Part shown: in pieces, positions 22,055 to 30,400 of the stretch
How positions within the stretch are numbered: the stretch's first letter is position 1
Layout of the letters: each line of letters starts with the position of its first letter
Assembly (NCBI GenBank): GCA_946414435.1
Contig: CAMKOM010000035.1
Span: forward strand, 1 to 32,082
DNA from: an uncultured Bacteroidota bacterium
GTDB taxonomy: Bacteria > Bacteroidota > Bacteroidia > Bacteroidales > SZUA-534
Length of the DNA stretch: 32,082 nucleotides
Reading direction: 5' to 3'
Program-made: the position numbers and the translations under genes
The notes under the pieces: generated by a model
Database searches by the model: none
The model's input: only the letters and a program-made list of their open reading frames with translations
Told to the model about the DNA's origin: nothing

Positions 22055-25000
22055 TTAAATGCGGACACCCATCAAAACCACATCGTCGGTTTGATGATCG
22101 GCAGGACCGCGCCAATCCTCGTAAATCTTGTTCAGAATCTCTTTCTGTTCGGCCATCGGCTTCTGGTGTATTTCAAGCAATACCTCACGCAAGTGCTTGC
22201 TCATGAACTTCTTGCCACTCTCGAAACCGAACTGGTCTTGGAATCCATCGGAGAAAGTGTAGAGGCAGTCGCCCTTCTTGATTTCCATATCAACGCGCTC
22301 AAACGGATCAAGTTTTGCGTAGATGCCCACAGGCATTTTGCTGGCTTTCACCACTTCAACCTCACCATCACGGATGAGCACAAGCGGGTTGTTGGCTCCT
22401 GCAAACGACAATGTCATCTCCTTCTCGTTGATTACATACATGGCTACGTCCATACCATCCTGGCTGCGGTCCTTCTTCTCGGTTGCAGCGGCAAAGGCGG
22501 CACGACGATCAGCTTTTTCGTCACCAGTGGGCTGGACAGAATCATCTTTCTGACGCAAACTGGTTATGATAGCGTTGCGCAGTTTGTTCAGAATCTCGTC
22601 AGGACGGAGCTCCTGGCCCACAATGTAGTTAAGGTTGGTCATACCAAGCATACTCATAAAGCCGCCTGGAACGCCGTGACCCGTACAGTCGGCCACAATG
22701 CTCACTTTGTAATCGCCAAACTGGCCGAACCAGTAGTAGTCGCCACTCACCACATTACGCGGCTTGTAGAGCAGGAAGTGGTCGGGGAATATCTTGTCGA
22801 TAACCTCATCGGGCGTCAACAGGGCACGCTGGATGCGGCGTGCGTAGTTGATACTCGACTGAATCTCATCTTTCTGTTTCTCGATCTCATCCTTCTGTTG
22901 CTCGAGTTGGACGTTCTGTCCGCGAATCTCTTCTGTAGCTTCGGCAATCTTCTGTTCCAGTTTTTTCTTCTCTTCAATGAGTCGGCGGGTGTTCCATTTT
23001 ACAATTCCGTAAACCAGAACTATGAGCAGAACAATATATAACAGATAAGCCACAATGGTACGGTAGAACGGCGGCTTGATGCTAAACGCGAAGGTTGCAA
23101 CCGAACTTTCGACACCATAGATGTTGCGGGCTTTCACTTTGAAAACATAGTTGCCCTCGCCTAAGTGCATACGGGTGTACTCAGTGCTGTTTTTCCATTT
23201 CGACCACGTTTTGTCGTCGCCTTCAATCATTGTCGAGTATTCGGTTTGATTTTCCGAATCGTAGAACGACGAACTGTATCGGAATGTAAGCGAATTCTCA
23301 CTATATGGTATCTCGACAACATTGTGTTTAGGCTGACTTATGGCAATGCCGCCATCTTCAGACTTGAACGCACCTCCGAACAAAACAACCGTATCGTTGG
23401 CAATGATTTGTCTGACATTAGCGTTAAACGGCTCTTTGTAGTAAGGATGATTTTTGTCAACTGCATCAGGATTGTAGCAATAAAGAACGTCATCGATGCC
23501 TGTCCACAGATTGCCCTCTTTGTCAACATAGATGTAATTAAGGTTGACATTGCTAGGCAGTTTTTCAAATTCCGGAACAGGTTCAAGAACAAATTCGCCT
23601 TGAGCGTTTTTCTTCACGTAATCGAGCCAGTACCTTTGTTCATAGTCATTGTACCGCGACATGATGTAGCCGTCTTTGTATCTGCAGATGTTGTATGTTC
23701 CAACGCTTGTATCGGCACTGAACTCTCCAACCAGCTCACTGGGTTCAAACACCGATTCAGCTTCGTCGAGTTCGTATATGCCCGCCATTGTGAGGAACAA
23801 CATACGGCCTTCGAAGTTTTTCAGCATTGCCTGGTCGATGGTCGGCAAGCCATTCTCCTCGTCATATGTAAGGAATGATTTTCCGTCTTCGGCGAATTTG
23901 AAGATACCACGGTCGCTTGTGCACCAGATATTTCCATCGTTATCCTCGTCAATCGAATATACTGTTGTATAATCAAGAGCTTCAAATATTCTTTTCCAAT
24001 GCGAACTGCCGCTGCTTTGATATCTGTAGCAAACAATTCCTGCGTCTTTCAAACCAATATAGAGCAACTCTGGATGCTTTTTCGACTGTAACATCCACAT
24101 GACATTGTTTATGCGGATATTACACGGCAACTCATTTCCGTTTTCGAAGATTTTGACATTTGGGCCGCCGGCAATCAACCATTTCCTTTTGCTGCCAGGC
24201 ACTGCGAATTCTATTAAATGCTGAGTCGCCTCTTTGAGAATTGGAGTGAATATTGGCAGATAGGCCTCGTCGAAATCGTAACGGAAAACGCCATTGCTGG
24301 TACCTACATACATTTTCCCATTGAATTCGAAAGTATAATTGATTGCACCCTCTATTCCCGACTCAGTGCCGAAACGATGAATAGCGTTGCCTACCTCTAT
24401 TTTTGCTATACGGTTGTCGAGGCCTGCCCACAAAATATGTCCGAACTGCTTAGCGCACAGCGCGTTGTTCGACTCCAAGCCGTTTGATTTGTTCATGGCG
24501 TATTCCGGCTGCAAGTCTTCGTCCATGACCACAACACTATATTGGTCACCCATCACGGTCGACATTATAATATTGCTGCCATATTTCGAAAGATTGTACG
24601 GGTAGTGTCCTTCGTACATGTCGCTGATAAAGCGGTTGCTCTGTCTTTTCAATGGCGAATTGTCGGTAAACGAGCCTTTCATAATTTTAGCCGAAGCCAT
24701 CATATAATACCCCCCGTCTTTGGCGGGAACCAAGCCATACAATCCTTGTGTTTGCAAGTTGGTATAATGCAGGCTGTTGTCGTAATACAGGCACATTTCG
24801 TTTTCTATATTGCTGACAACCAGAGTATCGCCCACCATGAATGTCCAGAAACTTTTTTCGGGAAGGCTTACGATTTTTACAATGCTGTCTCTTTCTACGA
24901 CAAAAATATCGTTCTTCGAGCAATAGTATGTTGTCTTGCCCTTGCTGTATGTCTTATAAATATTAATCTGAAGCGAATCGGGCACCTTTGGCGCCAATGA

Positions 25001-25324
25001 CACATATTCAAGTTTACCCACTTCGTTTGGATAGAGGTAACCGAAATCGCCATCCATGCCCACGCGCACAATATTATCTTCGTCAACCGACAAAGACAAC
25101 GTATAAAGCACATTTATTTTATCCCATCGTGCGCCATCGTATTCAATAATGCCATCGTCGTTGGCAAAATATAATATGCCACGCTGATCCTGCACAATAT
25201 CTTGTGTTTGCGACGATGTTGGTTTATAGTTAGTTACAAACGGCACACCATATTTATTGATTTGCTGCGCATTGCAAACCGAACAAAACATGACCGTAGC
25301 CAATAGTAATTTTATTCTCCTCAT
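22055..25324 (-). CDS. Periplasmic propeller / Y_Y_Y / SpoIIE PP2C sensor phosphatase
   Basis: A 1089-residue protein. Signal peptide MRRIKLLLATVMFCSVCNAQ; extracytoplasmic two-component-regulator-type beta-propeller (~20-660); Y_Y_Y domain (~670-750); one transmembrane helix (~758-780, IVAYLLYIVLLIVLVYGIV); coiled coil (~785-830, KKKLEQKIAEATEEIRGQNV); and C-terminal SpoIIE/PP2C phosphatase with SGDYYW, VADCTGHGVPGGF, DGMDVA, SDGFQDQFG and QTDDVVLMG, all metal-binding aspartates present. It should dephosphorylate a serine/threonine-phosphorylated partner (typically an anti-sigma-factor antagonist) in response to an external signal. No such partner is encoded nearby. The start at 25324 is chosen because the promoter predicts a transcript start near 25343, at or inside the upstream ATG (25345). 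Confidence 0.92.
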   Translation of the reverse strand: MRRIKLLLATVMFCSVCNAQQINKYGVPFVTNYKPTSSQTQDIVQDQRGILYFANDDGIIEYDGARWDKINVLYTLSLSVDEDNIVRVGMDGDFGYLYPNEVGKLEYVSLAPKVPDSLQINIYKTYSKGKTTYYCSKNDIFVVERDSIVKIVSLPEKSFWTFMVGDTLVVSNIENEMCLYYDNSLHYTNLQTQGLYGLVPAKDGGYYMMASAKIMKGSFTDNSPLKRQSNRFISDMYEGHYPYNLSKYGSNIIMSTVMGDQYSVVVMDEDLQPEYAMNKSNGLESNNALCAKQFGHILWAGLDNRIAKIEVGNAIHRFGTESGIEGAINYTFEFNGKMYVGTSNGVFRYDFDEAYLPIFTPILKEATQHLIEFAVPGSKRKWLIAGGPNVKIFENGNELPCNIRINNVMWMLQSKKHPELLYIGLKDAGIVCYRYQSSGSSHWKRIFEALDYTTVYSIDEDNDGNIWCTSDRGIFKFAEDGKSFLTYDEENGLPTIDQAMLKNFEGRMLFLTMAGIYELDEAESVFEPSELVGEFSADTSVGTYNICRYKDGYIMSRYNDYEQRYWLDYVKKNAQGEFVLEPVPEFEKLPSNVNLNYIYVDKEGNLWTGIDDVLYCYNPDAVDKNHPYYKEPFNANVRQIIANDTVVLFGGAFKSEDGGIAISQPKHNVVEIPYSENSLTFRYSSSFYDSENQTEYSTMIEGDDKTWSKWKNSTEYTRMHLGEGNYVFKVKARNIYGVESSVATFAFSIKPPFYRTIVAYLLYIVLLIVLVYGIVKWNTRRLIEEKKKLEQKIAEATEEIRGQNVQLEQQKDEIEKQKDEIQSSINYARRIQRALLTPDEVIDKIFPDHFLLYKPRNVVSGDYYWFGQFGDYKVSIVADCTGHGVPGGFMSMLGMTNLNYIVGQELRPDEILNKLRNAIITSLRQKDDSVQPTGDEKADRRAAFAAATEKKDRSQDGMDVAMYVINEKEMTLSFAGANNPLVLIRDGEVEVVKASKMPVGIYAKLDPFERVDMEIKKGDCLYTFSDGFQDQFGFESGKKFMSKHLREVLLEIHQKPMAEQKEILNKIYEDWRGPADHQTDDVVLMGVRI

Positions 25325-25349
25325 ATTCGCATTTTGTTCATTCAAACTG

Positions 25350-25357
25350 CAAAGTTA
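25350..25357 (-). promoter_or_regulatory. -7 promoter box of the SpoIIE-type sensor gene
   Basis: On the minus strand TAACTTTG matches TAnnTTTG exactly. It places the transcript start near 25343 and supports the start codon at 25324. Confidence 0.7.
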
Positions 25358-25525
25358 AAATAATCGCCATAAGTGTACCATCAAATAGGTGTTAATAACG
25401 CAAGTTTTATTAACAAAATGAATCTCTCTTCAGTTTTTTCGACGCCTTGTGATTTTAGTCATAAAAAACTATGTCAAATTATTGGCGCGATCTGCGTTTT
25501 ACCATCTCCGTATTCACGAACTCAC

Positions 25526-25533
25526 TATATTTG
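25526..25533 (+). promoter_or_regulatory. -7 promoter box of the Nudix-type regulator
   Basis: TATATTTG matches TAnnTTTG exactly. The predicted transcript start near 25539 gives a ~15-nt leader and rules out the upstream ATG at 25449. Confidence 0.75.
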
Positions 25534-25553
25534 CGCGCTTATTTACGAATCAA

Positions 25554-26240
25554 ATGGCTAAGACGCGATACACCGGTTACCCGAAAATTCATGTTGCCGT
25601 CGATTGCGTGATTTTCACCTACGACGACGGACAGCTGAAGGTGCTTCTATACCCGCGAAACATTGAGCCGCGCAAAGGCGACTGGTCGCTGATGGGTGGA
25701 TTCGTGGGTGACCGCGAGTCGCTAGAAGACGCCGCACGGCGCGTGTTGGAACAAACGGTGGGGCTGCGTGACATTTTTATGGAGCAGGTGTCGGCATTCT
25801 CGCAACCCGACCGCGAACCCGACGAGCGTGTCATCAGCACGGCTTTTTACGCTCTAATCCGCAACGACATTCACAACAGCGAGCTGGTTGAGGCCCACAG
25901 GGGTGAATGGTTTCCAATAACCGAACTGCCGCCTTTGATATTCGACCACAGCAAGATGATTGCCATGGCTCTGCAACGGCTGCAAAACAAAGCGTCGCAC
26001 GAGCTTATCGGACGCGAGCTGCTGCCGCGCAAGTTTACGCTAACGCAACTCAACAATCTGTATAACGCGGTGTTCCAGCACACTTTCGACCCGGGCAATT
26101 TCCGTAAAAAGATAGCATCGCTCAATGTGCTGCTTCAGACGCCCGACAAGGATACCGGTTCGTCGAAGAAAGGGGCGTACCTTTATGTCTTTCCGCACGA
26201 CTACGAACCCAAGGATTTTTGCAGGATTGTGAAGGTGTGA
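25554..26240 (+). CDS. Nudix-domain transcriptional regulator (NrtR/AraR-like)
   Basis: A 228-residue protein. A Nudix fold (~10-145) is followed by a C-terminal winged helix (~155-225: FTLTQLNNLYNAVF, DPGNFRKKIASLNVL). The Nudix box (G49 to L71) has lost the catalytic glutamates: the expected REUxEE reads RVLEQT, with V64, Q67 and T68. It therefore probably senses rather than hydrolyses a ligand. Known relatives are NrtR (ADP-ribose) and Bacteroides AraR (arabinose); which ligand applies here cannot be told, and no sugar or NAD genes are adjacent. The start at 25554 is set by the promoter and domain boundary. It is divergent from the sensor phosphatase gene. Confidence 0.88.
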   Translation: MAKTRYTGYPKIHVAVDCVIFTYDDGQLKVLLYPRNIEPRKGDWSLMGGFVGDRESLEDAARRVLEQTVGLRDIFMEQVSAFSQPDREPDERVISTAFYALIRNDIHNSELVEAHRGEWFPITELPPLIFDHSKMIAMALQRLQNKASHELIGRELLPRKFTLTQLNNLYNAVFQHTFDPGNFRKKIASLNVLLQTPDKDTGSSKKGAYLYVFPHDYEPKDFCRIVKV

Positions 26241-26329
26241 TAGAGGACTACGGACGGCAGACTTCAGACTTCAGACGGCGGTCATTAAAGATTTTGTAAA
26301 ATTTTGTCTATAAATTTTCTATCAATTTC

Positions 26330-26668
26330 CGCCCGTAAGGGCGCAACCCTCCCAATTCCCGCCTACGGAAAAAAATAATCTCTAACCAAACTAACCCTAA
26401 TTTATCCAAAGATGGCGCCCCGAAGGGGCAATTCACACATAGCCCAAGGCAAGCGGAGCGGCGCCTTGGGTGACGCAAACCAAGAAAAAAGCGCCCTGTA
26501 AGGGCAACAGACAATTTGATTATACAACAAAAACCATTCTTTTGCCCCTTCAGGGCGAACCTTCATTGGCGGCAATCGTTCCCCAAGGCGTTGCCTTGGG
26601 CTGTAGGCTTCTGCCCCTTCGGGGCGATTTGGGGGCTCTAACCAAACTAACCCGAATTTATCCAAACA
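26330..26668. repeat. Hairpin repeat cassette with flanking direct repeats
   Basis: The 988-bp gene-free stretch 26241-27228 begins here. It has a hairpin CGCCC-GTAA-GGGCG (26330-26343). A cassette like that at 12268-12356 follows: GCCCC-GAA-GGGGC (26417-26429), CCCAAGGC/GCCTTGGG (26443-26470), GCCCT-GTA-AGGGC (26493-26505). A second set in reverse order lies at 26544-26625. Near-identical 31-bp direct repeats beginning TCTAACCAAACTAACCC (26381-26411 and 26637-26667) flank the pair. Confidence 0.8.
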
Positions 26669-26862
26669 TATTTTGGTTTCAGTTGGGATGCGTTTGGTTA
26701 GAAATAACAATTCTCGCCTGCGGGAAAATCGGTTCGAATCGGAAAGAATCGGTTAGCGAAAAAAAATCACGTTTTTTGGCGTGAAACCCAAAAATCCGCG
26801 TTTTTGCCCTGAAAATCACCCCGAAAACACCCCTAAAAAGCCCTTTTTTGGCTGTTTTTTTT

Positions 26863-26940
26863 CGCCGTTCGTTAAGTCAAAGCCGCCGTTCGTTAAGTCA
26901 AAGCCGCCGTTCGTTAAGTGAAAACCGCCGTTCATTTTTC
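26863..26940 (+). repeat. 21-bp tandem repeat
   Basis: Three copies of CGCCGTTCGTTAAGTCAAAG plus C (26863-26883, 26884-26904, and 26905-26925 with changes near the end), then a partial fourth from 26926. Open reading through it codes for repeated SQSRRSL, but I see no real gene. Confidence 0.85.
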
Positions 26941-26990
26941 GGCTATTGCATGATTATAATGGGTGCCCGACTTTTGTCAATGATGAATTT

Positions 26991-27191
26991 GGACAACAGA
27001 CATCAGACAAAAGACTACAGAAAAGTAAAAATGAAAATATAACGGCTGCTCACAGTTCAATGCTCATAGCTGACAGCCATATAAACTTTAAAAAAATGAA
27101 AGGACAACAGACATCGGACAACAGACTACAGAAAAGTAAAAATGAAAATATAACGGCTGCTCACAGCTCAATGCTCATAGCTGACAGCCAT
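26991..27191 (+). repeat. 90-bp direct duplication
   Basis: 26991-27080 and 27102-27191 are almost identical (a handful of differences), beginning GGACAACAGACATC and ending TGACAGCCAT, with a 21-bp spacer. The 111-bp period is a multiple of three, so a frame stays open across both, but composition and setting argue for non-coding repeat. Confidence 0.85.
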
Positions 27192-27228
27192 CTAAACACT
27201 AAACTTTAAACTTCTAAACTTTTAAAAT

Positions 27229-27333
27229 ATGATTATTGCAATTCTAATGATTCTGTTTACGGCCATTCACACGCAATTGGCCAAATGTGCATCTGAAACA
27301 TCCGACGCTTTTCCGATGGCTACTGGTTTTTAA
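27229..27333 (+). CDS. Possible 34-residue peptide
   Basis: An ORF that starts MIIAILMILFTAIHTQLAK with a hydrophobic N-terminal half and then a short polar tail. No clear ribosome binding site precedes it. Evidence is limited to its start in an otherwise repeat-filled gap and the small ORF just after it. It may be chance. Confidence 0.3.
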   Translation: MIIAILMILFTAIHTQLAKCASETSDAFPMATGF

Positions 27334-27354
27334 CTATTTAAAAAAGGAGATGAC

Positions 27355-27435
27355 ATGAAGAAGTTTGCTAAAATTTTTGTTGGCGCGCTCGCTTTGGTGC
27401 TGCTTGCCTTTATTATTTTATTTGGAGTGATATAA
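27355..27435 (+). CDS. Possible 26-residue single-pass membrane peptide
   Basis: MKKFAKIFVGALALVLLAFI followed by ILFGVI and a stop: a lysine-containing start and one hydrophobic helix, nothing else. AAAGGAGATGAC directly before the ATG is a strong Shine-Dalgarno, rare in this genome. It lies 55 bp before the large surface-protein gene. It may be a small membrane peptide or a leader peptide; the function is unknown. Confidence 0.5.
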   Translation: MKKFAKIFVGALALVLLAFIILFGVI

Positions 27436-27490
27436 CATTAACAATATCAAATATATAAACAAAATTTTTATTCATTTAATTTTTAAAATT

Positions 27491-30400
27491 ATGAGGAATT
27501 TAAGACAATTTTTCTTGACAACGTTAGCAGTGCTCTGCAGCACGCTTACAACATGGGCGGTCCCCTACGGTGGTACGCCTGATGCGCCAACGCAGATTAG
27601 CGGCAATTATGCTGATTATGGCCTTTCTGCTGATTTCGATGGCTACTATGTTATCTCAACGGCAGAGGAACTTTACGGCTTTGCCGCTTTGGTGAATAAC
27701 GGAACAGCTTCTGTCAACTGCGTTTTAACAGCCGACATTGTGGTGAACGAGAATGTGCTAAATGCTGATGGCTCTCTCAACGGCACACCAACTTATCGTT
27801 GGACACCGATAGGATCTTATCCTTATAAGGCATATGTAGGTACATTGGACGGCAACGGACACACCATTAGTGGGTTGTATGTAAATGCATCTAGCAAATA
27901 TGTGGGTCTAATAGGTTATTCCAACAATGGAACGATAAAGAATCTCGGTGTTATTGATTCTTATATTGAAGGCAGCAGCTATGTCGGCGGCATTTGCGGT
28001 AGTGGAGGCATCCAAACCAACTGCTACAACACAGGAACGGTTTCGAGTTCTGGTAGTCGTGTTGGCGGCATTTGCGGCGGCGGCGGCACACAAACCAACT
28101 GCTACAACACAGGAACGGTTTCGGGTTCTGCTTATGTTGGCGGCATTTGCGGCAGCTCTCGCACTGCTATAACCAACTGCTACAACACAGGAACGGTTTC
28201 GGGTTCTTCTAGCGATGTTGGCGGCATTTGCGGTTCTGCTTCTGGCAGCACCATAATCAACAGCTACAATATAGGAGAGGTTTCTTCTTCTCGCGGCGGC
28301 ATTTGCCCTAATGGCACCATAACCAACTGCTACTATTTGGAAGGCTGCTGTTCAGGAAATGGTGGTGGTTTTTCTACTACAGCCGAAGAGTTTGCAAGCG
28401 GAAAAATAACCTATCAACTCAATGGTAACACAAGCGAAGGCAACCTTACGTGGTACCAAACACTTGGCAATGGCAACGACGCATATCCTGTATTCGACAA
28501 CACTCACGCTGTGGTATATGCAACGCAACCATGTACGATCGAATTTAGCAATACCGAAGGTGCAGTTAACCCACACCCGTCGGTAGATGAGATTACTGGT
28601 TACTGCCCTGTTTGTGGCCAATTTACAGTTCATGGCGCTTTGGTAACCGAAAACAACTACAGCAGTTTGAATCTCTCGGCTGATTTCGTTGGATACTACG
28701 CTATTAGTAATACTGCCGAACTCTATTGGTTTGCCAATGAAGTGAACAACGGCAACGCAACGATAAATGCCGTGCTTACAGCCAACATTGTTGTGAACGA
28801 AAACGTGCTAAACGAAGATGGCACACTCAACGGCACGCCAACTTACAGTTGGACACCGATTGGAACTTCTTCTTTTAAATATGCAGGCACATTCGACGGC
28901 AACGGCCACACCATTAGCGGTTTGTATTTTAGTAATACAACAAACAACGCCTACCCAAATGGCGGAAGCCATATAGGGCTGATAGGCTATGCCAATGATG
29001 GAGCGACAATAAAGAACGTAGGGGTGGTTGATTCTTATTTTAAAGGGGACTCGTATGTTGGCGGCATTTGCGGCTATTGTTCTAACACAAACACAACCAT
29101 ATCTAACTGCTACAACACAGGAACGGTTTCGGGTTCTGCTTATGTTGGCGGCATTTGCAGTGTTAATGGCACGATAACCAACTGCTACAACATGGGAACG
29201 GTTTCGAGTTCTGGTAGTCGTGTTGGCGGCATTTGCGGCAATAATGGCAGTCAAACCAACTGCTACAACACAGGAATGGTTTCGGGGTCTTCCAACTCTG
29301 TCGGCGGCATTTGCGGTGATGGTGGCACCCAAAACAACTGCTACTACTTGGCAGACTGCGGCAGCAAAAACACTCTTGGCGTTTCTGCTACAGCAGATGA
29401 GTTTGCAAGCGGAAAAATAACCTACCTTCTCAATGGCGGCACAAGCGAAGGCAACCTTGCGTGGTATCAGACCATTGGCACAGACGCACTGCCCGTTTGG
29501 GACAACACTCACGGTGTGGTATATAAAACGCTGCCGTGCCCTTCCTTCAGCAATGATGCGAACAACACTCATAAAGACCACCTGTCGATGGATCCGACTG
29601 GACGCTGCACAGCTTGCGGCCAATTAATAGCTCACGGCACTTTGGTTACCGAAAGCAACTACAACAATTTGAATCTTACAGCCGATTTTGTCGGCTACTA
29701 TGCAATCAGCAATTCTGTCGAACTCTATTGGTTTGCCAACGAAGTGAATAGCGGCCGAACTTCTATTAATGCCGTCTTGACAGCCGACATTGTAGTTAAT
29801 GAAAACGTATTGAATGCCGATGGCACTCTCAACGGCACACCAACTTACAGTTGGACACCGATTGGAACTGGAACTTGGGGTGGTATTTTTAAAGGCACAT
29901 TCGACGGCAACGGACACACCATTAGCGGCTTGTATTTTAATAATACAACTAACAGCAACTACCCCGATGGAGGAAATAATGTTGGTCTGATAGGCAAAGC
30001 CAATGATGGAGCGACAATAAAGAACGTAGGGGTGGTTGATTCTTATTTTAAAGGGTACTCGTATGTTGGCGGCATTTGCGGCGTCGGTGGTACCCAAACC
30101 AACTGCTACAACACAGGAACGGTTTCGGGTTCTTCTAGCTATGTTGGCGGCATTTGCGGCTGTAGTTCCTCGTCAACCACAACCATAACCAACTGCTACA
30201 ACACAGGAACGGTTTCGGGATCTGGTCATGTTGGCGGCATTTGCGGTGATCATGGCACCCAAACCAACTGCTACAACACAGGAACGGTTTCGGGATCTGG
30301 TTATGTTGGCGGCATTTGCGGCTATTATGGTACTCAAACCAACTGCCATAACACAGGAACGATTACGAGTTCGAGTTCTTCTTGGTATATAGGCGGCATT

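Noticed and set aside
22046-23041. 331-residue plus-strand frame
   Set aside because: It is antisense to the SpoIIE-type sensor gene, whose domains and promoter are clear.
26470-26784. 104-codon open frame in the hairpin cassette
   Set aside because: It reads through palindromic repeat DNA on both arms of an inverted structure; not a credible gene.
26863-27191. CRISPR-like array
   Set aside because: The 21-bp units are directly adjacent without unique spacers, and the 90-bp units occur only twice.
26946-27209. 87-codon open frame across the 90-bp duplication
   Set aside because: The encoded peptide is just a translation of the direct repeat, without a ribosome site or plausible protein features.
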